Assembly (NCBI RefSeq): GCF_024256385.1
Contig: NZ_JAMLFW010000001.1
Location: forward strand, 3,162,001-3,226,000
DNA from: Anatilimnocola floriformis
GTDB taxonomy: Bacteria > Planctomycetota > Planctomycetia > Pirellulales > Pirellulaceae
Direction: 5' to 3'
DNA: 64,000 bases
Shown here: piece by piece, positions 36,135 to 43,662 of the stretch
How positions within the stretch are numbered: position 1 is the first letter of the stretch
Layout: the number at the start of each line of letters is the position of its first letter
Notes under the pieces: model-generated
What the model saw: only the letters and a program-made list of their open reading frames with translations
What the model was told of the DNA's origin: nothing
Databases searched by the model: none
Translations under genes and position numbers: made by a program

Positions 36135-36149
36135 CTACGGAACCGAAGG
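36135..36149 (+). repeat. Right att core (15-bp direct repeat)
   Basis: CTACGGAACCGAAGG, identical to 23224-23238 and in the same orientation. On the inside it is preceded by an AT-rich stretch without genes (35888-36134). On the outside it is followed, 13 bp later, by a decayed IS transposase read on the minus strand. The rest of the tRNA (T-arm and acceptor) is absent here. Reading across, the outer flank plus the core may itself have been part of the decayed transposase. Confidence 0.65.
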
Positions 36150-36162
36150 CGATGCACCACTA

Positions 36163-36363
36163 GGCCGCCTTATCCAGGATTCGTTTGAAGCTGCTCTCCG
36201 ACGGGAGTGCGGGCTCGCTCGTGGTTCGCGCGAGCACCGCGCGGAGCTTCGTCGCTCCCCACGTCGGATGCGCAACTTCACGATCTGGCACACCATGTCT
36301 TTACCCAACCTCTTTCACCGCCCGCAACGTAAACTCGCTCCGCTGATCCACAGCGCCACCCAT
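36163..36363 (-). pseudogene. Decayed IS481/IS3-type transposase fragment
   Basis: Read leftward from an ATG at 36363: GGAVDQRSEFTLRAVKEVG then a stop; next, in shifted frames, VCQIVKLRI and HPTWGATKLRAVLARTTSE followed by LPSESSFKRILDKA. These are consecutive blocks of a known IS transposase N-terminus (HTH region and start of the linker), with an internal deletion and at least one frameshift. With a one-base correction the frame continues into the right att core (GLVVHRLRF), so the integrative element may have inserted in this old transposase. The 36364-36533 remainder of the gap shows no gene. Confidence 0.6.
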
Positions 36364-36533
36364 GTCCTGAACCTGTAGCAGTCGATTTAGATTTTCGGGG
36401 CGCTGTGAAGCGAGTCGCTTTAAGCTACGTTGTGGCCGAACCGCAATCCGATGAGTCATCGGCACACTCACGTGGCATTCTCACCACGCGGAGCATGATG
36501 ACTACACTGCGATCGGTGAATTGGTAGAACTCA

Positions 36534-37709
36534 ATGTCGACTTACGCCGCACTTTGCATTTGCCTTTCTCTCACGAGCGCCGATCTCACGGTGAACACCG
36601 ATTTCCCCGGTGGCTCGGGGACGGTCGTGTTGCTCGACCAGGCAACTCGGAGTCTGACCATCCAACCCACGCCACACAAAGACACCGGCTGGGAATGTTG
36701 GTGGTATTTTCAACTGAGCGGCGTAACTCCGGGCGAAGAGATCACGCTCACAGTGAAGAGCATGGTGTTTGGTTTGCCGCGGTGGGCGGGCGTGAGCTAC
36801 GACAACAAGACCTGGAAGCAAACGCCACCTGGCAAAGCGGACAAGGGAACCGTCACGTACAAGCTGAAATTCGACCAGGAGAAAATCTGGCTGGCTTGGG
36901 GACCGCCGTTTCAAAAGAGTGATGCGGAGGAACTGATCGAGCGAACGGTGAAGAAGAACGTTGGCGCGACGAAGTTTGAGCTTGCACGAACGAAGTTCGA
37001 TCGGCCTGTACCAGCGCTGCGATGGGATCCGCCGGCAAAGGAAGGCGTGAAGCGGCGCGGCATTTGGCTACAGTCGCGCCAACATGCGTGGGAGTCGGGG
37101 AGCAGTTGGGTTGGCGCGGGAATGGTCGACTGGATCGCTTCGGACGATCCCGAGGCAAAAGCCCTGCGCGAAACAACTCGCATCGTCTACGTGCCGATCA
37201 TGGATATCGACAACGTCGAGATCGGCGCGGGTGGCAAGGATCAAAAGCCCCACGATCACAATCGCGACTGGAGCGCCGAGCCGGTCTTCACTGCCGTGGC
37301 TGCGGCGCAAAAGGGAATCAGTGAAATGAACGAGGCCGGCGAGTTCAACCTCTTCATCGATCTGCACAATCCCGCGCCTGATGATTCGAAGCCATTCTTC
37401 TACGCAGTGCCGGCGAACTTGCTTTCGCCGGAGCGCGCGAAGAAGCAAGGCGAATGGCTGGCGGCGGCGGAAAAATTCCTCGGCGCCGAGAAGCTGAGCC
37501 TGGCGAAAGATATCAAGGAGAGCGGCCCGGGCTATCACCCGCTATGGCGACAGATCAGCAAGACGTGGGTTGTGCACAACACGCGCGATCATGTCGTGGC
37601 TTGCACGCTCGAAACAAGTTGGAACACCCCGAACAGTACGCAGGAAGGTTATCAGGCCTACGGCCGCGCGCTCGGCAAGGCGATTCATCTCTACTTGCAA
37701 CAGCCTTGA
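36534..37709 (+). CDS. M14-like zinc carboxypeptidase family protein
   Basis: A 391-residue protein with a short N-terminal signal-like helix (STYAALCICLSLTSA). An N-terminal beta-sandwich (residues about 20-120) is followed by an M14-type peptidase core. Zinc ligands are in RQHAWESGSSW (HxxE). Further features are IMDIDNVEIGAGGKDQKPHDHNRDW, LFIDLHNPAPDDSK (third ligand His), and the late catalytic Glu in CTLETSWNT. The order resembles cytosolic-carboxypeptidase-like planctomycete proteins; the substrate could be a peptide or peptidoglycan-like tail. Start by ATG at 36534; no strong ribosome site seen. Confidence 0.78.
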   Translation: MSTYAALCICLSLTSADLTVNTDFPGGSGTVVLLDQATRSLTIQPTPHKDTGWECWWYFQLSGVTPGEEITLTVKSMVFGLPRWAGVSYDNKTWKQTPPGKADKGTVTYKLKFDQEKIWLAWGPPFQKSDAEELIERTVKKNVGATKFELARTKFDRPVPALRWDPPAKEGVKRRGIWLQSRQHAWESGSSWVGAGMVDWIASDDPEAKALRETTRIVYVPIMDIDNVEIGAGGKDQKPHDHNRDWSAEPVFTAVAAAQKGISEMNEAGEFNLFIDLHNPAPDDSKPFFYAVPANLLSPERAKKQGEWLAAAEKFLGAEKLSLAKDIKESGPGYHPLWRQISKTWVVHNTRDHVVACTLETSWNTPNSTQEGYQAYGRALGKAIHLYLQQP

Positions 37710-37721
37710 GCAAATCCAACT

Positions 37722-38267
37722 CTAAACCTCGACATCGAATGTCGACTGCGTGGGAGTCTTGGTCGTCACCGTGGCCGTTGCTTTACTGGTGTCGTCCTGT
37801 TTGGCGGCGTGCGTGATTTCGTACAGCAGCGCTTCCTGCGCCGAGACGGTGCCATCCTTATTCGTATCTCGTTTGTCGTAGTCGCCATCCGACTTCGAGC
37901 CGCCGCCGCCGCCTCCTCGCCCCGGGCCGCCTGCTTCTCCTGGTGGTGGTCCGCCCGCGCCTCGGCGTGGTGGTCCTTGGGCAATGGTCTTCTCAATATC
38001 CTCGTAGGCATCCTGTGCCGACTCGAGATCTCCTGAATCCAGCGCTTGGCCGAGGCTCTCGATCTTGTCGCTGAGCGGATTATTTTTGCCATTCGGCGCC
38101 GGCGCGTCTTTTTGAAGCTGCGCGAATGCCTCTTGTGCTTGCTCTAAATCTCCTGATTCCAGAGCACTACCCAGGGCTTCGAAGTCTTTTTTCACTTGAG
38201 CAAACGAATTGGCTCGGCCAGTGGATTGGACGTTGCCATAGCTCGACGGAGTTACGCTGATTTGCAT
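37722..38267 (-). CDS. Secreted-like EF-hand protein with two helical repeats
   Basis: About 181 residues: two similar helical hairpins, FEALGSALESGDLEQAQEAF and IESLGQALDSGDLESAQDAY, then a Gly/Pro-rich linker, then one EF-hand loop DTNKDGTVSAQE with the expected Ca2+ ligands. No signal peptide is obvious; the N-terminus is MQISVTPSSYGNVQSTG. Similar proteins occur in Planctomycetes and Verrucomicrobia, function unknown. The Met at 38267 was chosen because the upstream extension (to 38408) has the look of non-coding DNA. Convergent with the carboxypeptidase gene, 12 bp apart. Confidence 0.68.
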   Translation of the reverse strand: MQISVTPSSYGNVQSTGRANSFAQVKKDFEALGSALESGDLEQAQEAFAQLQKDAPAPNGKNNPLSDKIESLGQALDSGDLESAQDAYEDIEKTIAQGPPRRGAGGPPPGEAGGPGRGGGGGGSKSDGDYDKRDTNKDGTVSAQEALLYEITHAAKQDDTSKATATVTTKTPTQSTFDVEV

Positions 38268-38651
38268 CGGTTCTTTCCCATGAACGAATGGGCGACTAGA
38301 AAAATCATCGGCGTTTCTGCCACGGCAACCGGCTCCGCCGACCGCCGCAGGTTGCATTTGCGTCATGCCGTCGAATTGATGTTTGCGCAGGCGGCACGCC
38401 GCTGGCACGCGACTTCAGTCGGGCTGTGACCTTTCCGGATATGCCGGTCGCTCACACCATGCAGCCACAGCCAGCAATCCAGCGCTGGCAGCGATAGCTG
38501 GCCGATAGATAGCAGGTACTCGCCACGCGTCACACGTCGCTGCGATTTACCGGACTCTGTTCCGGCCCGTGGAGCGTGTGGCGGTTTGTGGCGGTTCCTC
38601 ACTAGCCGTACCGGCGATTTACCGGTCGGCGAAGACAGCAGGATCAACACC

Positions 38652-38987
38652 ATGGCTCTGAAAAACACCGTTCGGGTCGTTACTCGTGGCACCGACGGCA
38701 CTTTGCGTATTCGCGACTATCCGAACGCTGATCAGCTGCTGCAAACGCACACTCAGATCGGCATCGACGACTGCAGCACCGACCTGGCCCTCCGCGGTTT
38801 GCCGGTGTTTCGCGGCTTGATTGGACCGATGCCCGACGGCAAGACGGTCATCCGCTACGAAACGCCTGAAGTGTTCGAATCGCTGACGAAAGAATGGTCG
38901 TCGGCCAAATCGAACCGCAAACCCCGCCGCCGCACTCAGCCGCCAGCCGATCGGCAAGAGATGCAACTGCCGAATGAGCTAGCGTAA
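38652..38987 (+). CDS. Hypothetical protein with basic tail
   Basis: A 111-residue protein starting MALKNTVRVVTRGTDGTLRI. It has a compact N-terminal part with several beta-strands (IGIDDCSTDLALRGLPVFRG, GKTVIRYETPEVF) and a basic disordered tail (KSNRKPRRRTQPPADRQ). No family recognised. The Met at 38652 was selected over 38586. The 240 bp upstream hold no gene; they contain two short repeats of the type GATTTACCGG of unknown meaning. Confidence 0.5.
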   Translation: MALKNTVRVVTRGTDGTLRIRDYPNADQLLQTHTQIGIDDCSTDLALRGLPVFRGLIGPMPDGKTVIRYETPEVFESLTKEWSSAKSNRKPRRRTQPPADRQEMQLPNELA

Positions 38988-39100
38988 GTGTTTACACAGA
39001 CGCTTCCGACTTACTCGCAGCCAATTCACACGGCAAATTCTTCCCCGCCGGCAAAGTCTCTCTAAAGCGCACGGCCGGCGTGTGCCGAATGTGGAACACA

Positions 39101-39146
39101 GCGGATAGTGTTTTTACGCGCTATCCGCGGCCCTGGTTGAACCAGG
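39101..39146. promoter_or_regulatory. Two adjacent inverted repeats upstream of the lipoprotein genes
   Basis: GCGGATAG (39101-39108) pairs perfectly with CTATCCGC (39121-39128) over a 12-nt T-rich loop. Immediately after it, CCTGGTT and AACCAGG (39132-39146, one central base) form a second perfect dyad. They sit 25-70 bp before the ATG of the lipoprotein gene at 39171, with no T-run. They may be an attenuator-like structure or operator; no regulator is identified. Confidence 0.35.
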
Positions 39147-39170
39147 TCAGCAATCGATAGCAGGTCAAGG

Positions 39171-39566
39171 ATGACCCACATGCGACACGGCACGCTTTCT
39201 CGTCCGACATTATTCCGCGCCTCATTGTTGGCCGCGACTTTGTTCGCTAGCGCCAGCGGCTGCCGAATCTGCTGTGCGCCCTACGACTATCACTTTGGTT
39301 ACACCGGCGGCGCGTGGGTTCGCGACAATCCGACTACGGGCCGCGTGGGCAGCGTTTTTGAACCGGCGGGCTACAAGCAGGCGAGCGACTCGGTCGATCC
39401 AGCCAACGGTCAACCGACGCAAGCCGATCAAGAACCAGCGATTCAAAACTTCGATCCAGACGCACCTGGACCTGATGCAGCCCCAGCTCCAATGCCGCAA
39501 CCCGCGCCGGGCATGATCTCGACGCCGCGGATGCGGCCGGTACGCAACTATCTGCCGAATCAGTAA
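39171..39566 (+). CDS. Planctomycete-type lipoprotein
   Basis: A 131-residue protein with a signal and a lipobox-like LFASASGC. It continues RICCAPYDYHFGYTGGAWVRDNPTTGRVGSVFEPAG and a Pro/Asp-rich tail ending RNYLPNQ. The Cys-rich segment right after the predicted lipidated Cys and the DYHF/GGAWVRDNP block are a recurring planctomycete theme. It is probably anchored at a membrane; function unknown. It is 13 bp before the CsgG-like gene, likely the same operon. Confidence 0.7.
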   Translation: MTHMRHGTLSRPTLFRASLLAATLFASASGCRICCAPYDYHFGYTGGAWVRDNPTTGRVGSVFEPAGYKQASDSVDPANGQPTQADQEPAIQNFDPDAPGPDAAPAPMPQPAPGMISTPRMRPVRNYLPNQ

Positions 39567-39579
39567 ATCAGCAGCCCGG

Positions 39580-40815
39580 ATGACCACGAATATGCTCTTT
39601 CGTGCCTGGCCGAACTCGGCTGTTTTCTTCGCCGTCGCGCTCTTGTGCGCGGCGTTTGCCGGATGCGCACCCCGTGCGCATTACATGGTCTGGCATCCGG
39701 CCGAACTCGACATCCAGGGCATCGAGCGTCTGGCCATCATGGATTTCGAAGGCGAGCAGCAAAGCGGCAAGATCGCTCGCAGCGCGCTGCAGAACCAGCT
39801 ATTCGAAAACAAGTACTACCAACTAGTCGATCAGGCGGAGCTCGCCCGCGTGCGACCGGTGCTACGGCCCGATGGTTCGCCCGACATGACGGCAGCGCTC
39901 GAAGCGGCGCGCATGTTGAATGTCGATGTGCTCCTCTGCGGCCAAGTCGTCAGCTACAACGTTGCCGATGATTTGCAAACCGATCACCGCATCGACATCG
40001 GCGGCAGCAGTAGTACGACCGACAAAACCAAGAGCGGCTCTTTGGGCTTTGGTCTCGACAGCACGCAGACCCTCACGCGCGAAGCATCGGTATCGCTCGC
40101 GATCAAACTGATCGACGTTCGCACCGGACAACTCAAAGGTGCGCGGCAATTCTCCCATGCCTTCAATGGCAAACGTGTGAATGGCAACGGCGAACTTCCG
40201 GGACGCGAAGCGATTCTCACAAAGCTGCTCCGAGAGTGTGCTCAGGACACCGAACGGATGATCGCGCCGCATTATCGTCAGCAGGAAATCGCCCTAGCGC
40301 GAACGTATTACGGCAAGGGAATGGGGCAGATCCGTGAAGGCAACAAACTAGCCGCCAAAGGCAAATGGCAAGAAGCCGAACAGCAATGGCAAGCGGCTGT
40401 TCGCGAAAATCCGCAAAGCCATGTCGCTCACTACAACCTGGCCCTCGCCGCGGAAGTACGTCAGGACTACCCCGCCGCGCAAGAGCATCTCGACAAGGCG
40501 ATCAAGCAATACTCTGCCGTCGACTATCAGAAATACAAGGCGAAGCTCGAAATCGATCAGCGGAAATTTCAAGCCGCGATGGCTCAGGCTCAATCACGAC
40601 CAACGATGATTGCAGCACGTCAGCCAATACAGCCGCAACAACAAATCGCGCAACAGCCATTGGCGGGACCACCACCGCAGCAACAGTTCGCGCAACAACC
40701 AATGGTTGGGCCACCGCCACAACAGCAAATGCCGCCTCAGGTGATGATGCAGCAGCCGGGATATCCGCCGCCGCAACCGGTAATGCCGGCGGCACATACT
40801 CAACCGCAGCGGTAG
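39580..40815 (+). CDS. CsgG-like lipoprotein with TPR and Pro/Gln-rich tail
   Basis: A 411-residue protein. The signal and lipobox end in LCAAFAGC (about residue 28). A CsgG/curli-assembly-like or DUF799-like domain spans about 40-230 (IERLAIMDFEGEQQSGKIAR, LNVDVLLCGQVVSY, VSLAIKLIDVRTGQLKGARQ). A TPR-like helix pair comes next (KGKWQEAEQQWQAAVRENPQ, YPAAQEHLDKAIKQY). The C-terminal 80 residues are Gln/Pro-rich (QPLAGPPPQQQFAQQPM). It may assemble at the outer membrane or form a scaffold; function unknown. Confidence 0.75.
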   Translation: MTTNMLFRAWPNSAVFFAVALLCAAFAGCAPRAHYMVWHPAELDIQGIERLAIMDFEGEQQSGKIARSALQNQLFENKYYQLVDQAELARVRPVLRPDGSPDMTAALEAARMLNVDVLLCGQVVSYNVADDLQTDHRIDIGGSSSTTDKTKSGSLGFGLDSTQTLTREASVSLAIKLIDVRTGQLKGARQFSHAFNGKRVNGNGELPGREAILTKLLRECAQDTERMIAPHYRQQEIALARTYYGKGMGQIREGNKLAAKGKWQEAEQQWQAAVRENPQSHVAHYNLALAAEVRQDYPAAQEHLDKAIKQYSAVDYQKYKAKLEIDQRKFQAAMAQAQSRPTMIAARQPIQPQQQIAQQPLAGPPPQQQFAQQPMVGPPPQQQMPPQVMMQQPGYPPPQPVMPAAHTQPQR

Positions 40816-41283
40816 TCAGTCTGCCTTACGGTTAGCCTCTTTGATTTTATTTTCCAACAGCATGACGTCGTAAACGTCTTTGGGGCGCCCTGCTGCCCGC
40901 TTGTTGGCGAGCAAGTCGACAAGGCCCATCACTGGAAAAAGCCGTTCTTCGATCATCGTGAATATCCGATTGTTCCACGCCGCGTCGAAATCAACGCCAC
41001 TGATATCAGTCATCAGATCGATTCGCGATGGCTCGATGCCGAAGGTCAGTCCCCATCGGGGATAGCTGAGGTCTTGCTTTGTGATCTGGTTTAGCGGTGC
41101 TTTGAATTTCACCAGCGCTCGCCAGACACGTTCTGCATTTTCAGGAGTGCCGCGAAGGAACAGATCAAAGTCGCCGGTTGCGCGCGGGATACCGTGGAAC
41201 GCCAACGCATAGGCGCCAACGATCATGAAGTCAGCATTCTCGTCGGCGAGCATAAAGAGCATGTCGCGGAAGTTCGAGTTCAT
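40816..41283 (-). CDS. Nucleotidyltransferase-like protein
   Basis: A 155-residue DNA polymerase beta-superfamily nucleotidyltransferase of the AbiEii/MNT-like kind: FMIVGAYALAFHGIPRATGDFDLFLRG (GG/GA motif and DxD), then IDLMTDISGVDF and the helical AGRPKDVYDVMLLE. Such proteins act as antitoxins/toxins or tRNA-modifying enzymes; this one's role is not determined. Its start overlaps the end of the small upstream gene by 53 bp in a different frame, indicating coupled translation. Its stop abuts the stop of the convergent lipoprotein gene. Confidence 0.75.
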   Translation of the reverse strand: MNSNFRDMLFMLADENADFMIVGAYALAFHGIPRATGDFDLFLRGTPENAERVWRALVKFKAPLNQITKQDLSYPRWGLTFGIEPSRIDLMTDISGVDFDAAWNNRIFTMIEERLFPVMGLVDLLANKRAAGRPKDVYDVMLLENKIKEANRKAD

Positions 41284-41446
41284 GCGTTTGTCCTCGCATC
41301 GTCCAGGCGTTAACGGCCAATTGCCACATCATGGCAATCCGTTCTTCCGGCGTCGTCGTGGCACTTAGGTCTTCGGGGAATTGCTCCGCCCGCTGCTCTT
41401 CGAGCGTCATTTTCCTCACCGGCCAGTTAGAGCGGTCTGTGGTCAT
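41231..41446 (-). CDS. Small partner protein of the nucleotidyltransferase
   Basis: About 71 residues: MTTDRSNWPVRKMTLEEQRAEQ, then SATTTPEERIAMMWQLAVNAWTMRGQ and a short tail. The block PEERIAMMWQLAVNAW is found in small genes just before nucleotidyltransferase genes. The pair resembles a two-gene module, perhaps toxin-antitoxin-like; no activity can be read from sequence. The start at 41446 fits the conserved part better than the upstream Met at 41464. Confidence 0.6.
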   Translation of the reverse strand: MTTDRSNWPVRKMTLEEQRAEQFPEDLSATTTPEERIAMMWQLAVNAWTMRGQTHELELPRHALYARRREC

Positions 41447-41486
41447 AGCTCTATTATACCTCACCGTTCGGACGACTTTGCAGTGA

Positions 41487-42800
41487 TTACTGGCCGCGCA
41501 ACTTCGCTCTGATCGCCGTCAGCCGTTCTTGCAACTCGGCTTCAAAGCCGCGATCCACCGGCCGGTAATATTCGCGCTCGACGCCCAGGTAATCCTGCGC
41601 TGCAACACCACCTTCAACGTCGTGCGAATAGACGTAGCCTTCGCCATGGCCGAGACGCTCGGCGCCATAGTAGTGCTTGTCGCGAAGCTGGACGGGGACC
41701 GGCAGGATGCGCTGCTCGCGCACATCAGTGCGGGCTTCGCCAATGGCGACCGTGGCTGCATTGGATTTAGGCGCACAAGCGAGATAGGCCACGCATTGCG
41801 CAAGGGGCAACTGAGCTTCCGGCAGGCCGATGAATTCGCAGGCCTGCATCGCCGCGACGGCCAGCGGCAGCGCGGCGGGATCAGCATTGCCAACGTCTTC
41901 GCTGGCGAGAATCACCAGGCGGCGACAAAGGAATCGAATGTCCTCGCCGGCTTCCAACATGCGCGCGAGCCAATATAAACCAGCATCGGGATCGCTACCG
42001 CGGATGCTCTTGATCAGCGCGCTGATCGAATCGTAATGTTCGTCGCCGGTCGCATCGTATTGAATCGCTTTTCGCTGCACCGATTCAGCGGCCAGCTCGC
42101 GCGTGAACTTCACCGGCCGATCATTGCTCGAGAGCACGCCGACCTCGAGCGCGTTCAGCGCGCGGCGGGCATCGCCGTCGCTCGTCTCGGCGAGAAACAG
42201 CAGCGCGTCGTCGTCGATGTCGACCGGAATATTGCCGAGGCCGCGACTCTTATCCGCCAAAGCCCGCTTCAACAAACCGGTAATGTCCTCGATCGACAAC
42301 GGCTGAAATTGAAAGACCTGGCTTCGGCTGACGAGAGCGCCATTCACCGCGAAGAATGGATTGCTGGTTGTCGCGCCGACGAGTGTAACGACACCTTCCT
42401 CGACATCCGGCAGCAGCGCGTCTTGCTGAGATTTATTGAAGCGGTGGATTTCGTCGATGAAGAGGAGCGTGCGCAGACCGCCGCTGGTCAATTCGTCGCG
42501 GGCCGCTTCGAGAACTTCGCGCAGTTCTTTAACGCCGCTGGTGATCGCGCTCAGTTGCTTGAATTTCTTCCGACTCGCCGTGGCGAGTAGACGGGCGAGC
42601 GTTGTCTTGCCGGTGCCAGGCGGTCCATAAAAGATGACGGAGCTCAACCGATCGGCTTTCAGCAGCCGTCGGAGCAGTTTTCCCTCGCCGAGAAAATGCT
42701 GTTGCCCGGTAAATTCATCCAGTCGTTGCGGCCGCATGCGGGCAGCGAGCGGCTGGGCCTGGCGAAGGTTTTCGCCTTCTGCTTTTGCGAAGAGATTCAT
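41487..42800 (-). CDS. rarA: Replication-associated recombination protein RarA (MgsA)
   Basis: A 437-residue AAA+ ATPase. Walker A is GPPGTGKTT (about residues 59-67), Walker B LLFIDEIHRF, sensor 1 LVGATTSNP, and the C-terminal region carries the RarA tetramer domain (GLYWLARMLEAGEDIRFLCRRL, ASEDVGNADPAALPLAVA). Length and order are normal. It acts at stalled replication forks. It is divergent from imuA across 142 bp, which contain the palindrome described separately, so it may share SOS-type control with the mutasome operon. Confidence 0.96.
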   Translation of the reverse strand: MNLFAKAEGENLRQAQPLAARMRPQRLDEFTGQQHFLGEGKLLRRLLKADRLSSVIFYGPPGTGKTTLARLLATASRKKFKQLSAITSGVKELREVLEAARDELTSGGLRTLLFIDEIHRFNKSQQDALLPDVEEGVVTLVGATTSNPFFAVNGALVSRSQVFQFQPLSIEDITGLLKRALADKSRGLGNIPVDIDDDALLFLAETSDGDARRALNALEVGVLSSNDRPVKFTRELAAESVQRKAIQYDATGDEHYDSISALIKSIRGSDPDAGLYWLARMLEAGEDIRFLCRRLVILASEDVGNADPAALPLAVAAMQACEFIGLPEAQLPLAQCVAYLACAPKSNAATVAIGEARTDVREQRILPVPVQLRDKHYYGAERLGHGEGYVYSHDVEGGVAAQDYLGVEREYYRPVDRGFEAELQERLTAIRAKLRGQ

Positions 42801-42901
42801 GGCTTGAGCATACCGCGCGAGTGCGCGCTTGGGGTGATCTCTCGTCAGTACTCGGAGGTTCTGCGTCAGGAAGCTCTTGCTTTTTTGCCCTTCCCGCAGT
42901 A

Positions 42902-42919
42902 ACTATACGCACGTATAGT
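42902..42919. promoter_or_regulatory. Perfect 8-2-8 palindrome, candidate LexA-type operator
   Basis: ACTATACG-CA-CGTATAGT, perfect dyad symmetry (extending to T/A on each side: TAACTATACG...CGTATAGTAA is nearly complete). It lies 23 bp before the imuA ATG and 102 bp before the rarA start. imuA-imuB-dnaE2 is under LexA control in most bacteria that have it. The motif differs from E. coli CTGT-N8-ACAG and from the Gram-positive GAAC-N4-GTTC type, so if it is a LexA site it would be a different class. Binding is inferred. Confidence 0.5.
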
Positions 42920-42942
42920 AATGCACGAAAGGCAGCTAGCAC

Positions 42943-43662
42943 ATGCGGTCGGCTCAAGTAAATCTCGCGAAAGCCATTCAAGCGCAATTGCCGGGGGAGA
43001 CTACGTATCACGTCGACCGCCTGGCCACGGGCAGCGCTGCTCTGGATGCGATCTTGGCCGGCGGAATTCGCTGGGGCACTTTGGTGGAATGGCTAGGAGA
43101 AGACGGCTGCGGCGCCACTTCGCTCGCATTGGCAGTAGCCCAGCAAGCCTGCCAGGACGGCCAGTCGCTCGTGGTGATCGATCCACGGCGGCGATTTTAT
43201 CCCCCCGCGGCTGAAAACATTCTGTCGAAGACCATCGTGACTTGGCCCGCCACGGATAGCGATCAGGAATGGACGGCGCTGCAAGCTCTTCGCTCGCCTG
43301 CCATCGGCGCGGTGTTGTGGTGGCCTGAGAAGCTGACCGAGCGTACGTTTCGGCGATTGCAATTGGCGGCCGAAAGTGGCCGGAGCCTGGGCCTGCTCGT
43401 GCGTAGCGCGGCTGTGATCGGCAAGCCATCGTGGGCTGAACTGCGACTCTTGGTGCGATCGTTGGCTGCCGAAACTGGCCGGCGGTTTCAGGTGGAAGTG
43501 GTCCGCTATCGCGGCGCGAGCGGTCGGTCGATGGAAGTGGAAATCAACAGCAAGGGCTTAATTCATGACGCGCATTCTGTGCATTCGATTTCCGAATTGG
43601 CCGCTACAGCGACTGCTGGCCATGCGTCCTCAACTCAAACGCCGCGCCGTCGTCGTGTATGA
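42943..43662 (+). CDS. imuA: ImuA, mutasome accessory protein
   Basis: A 239-residue RecA/SulA-like protein. Features are LATGSAALDAILAGGIRWGTLVEWLGEDGCG (RecA-like N-terminal lead-in with a degenerate P-loop), QSLVVIDPRRRFYP, VLWWPEKLTERTFRRLQLAAE and GRRFQVEVVRYRG. It is expected to aid the error-prone ImuB-DnaE2 polymerase at lesions. Its last 98 bp overlap the start of imuB in a different frame. AAAGG precedes the ATG at 42943. First gene of the mutasome operon. Confidence 0.88.
   Translation: MRSAQVNLAKAIQAQLPGETTYHVDRLATGSAALDAILAGGIRWGTLVEWLGEDGCGATSLALAVAQQACQDGQSLVVIDPRRRFYPPAAENILSKTIVTWPATDSDQEWTALQALRSPAIGAVLWWPEKLTERTFRRLQLAAESGRSLGLLVRSAAVIGKPSWAELRLLVRSLAAETGRRFQVEVVRYRGASGRSMEVEINSKGLIHDAHSVHSISELAATATAGHASSTQTPRRRRV

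Larger units (their letters stand above)
23224..36149. mobile_element. Putative 12.9-kb integrative element (tyrosine integrase)
   Basis: Bounded by the 15-bp direct repeat CTACGGAACCGAAGG (23224-23238 and 36135-36149). The integrase gene lies 72 bp inside the left repeat, with an excisionase-like HTH gene directly upstream of it. Cargo includes a Dam-type methylase, a P-loop ATPase, HTH proteins, iteron-like repeats, a caspase-like protease next to a broken DUF6602 gene, and an IS. The left repeat begins a tRNA-Arg-like 3' half of 42 nt, normal for elements that use tRNA genes as attB. No conjugation or capsid genes are visible, so transfer would need help from another element. The direct repeat and position of the integrase are seen; the mobility is inferred. 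Confidence 0.72.
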
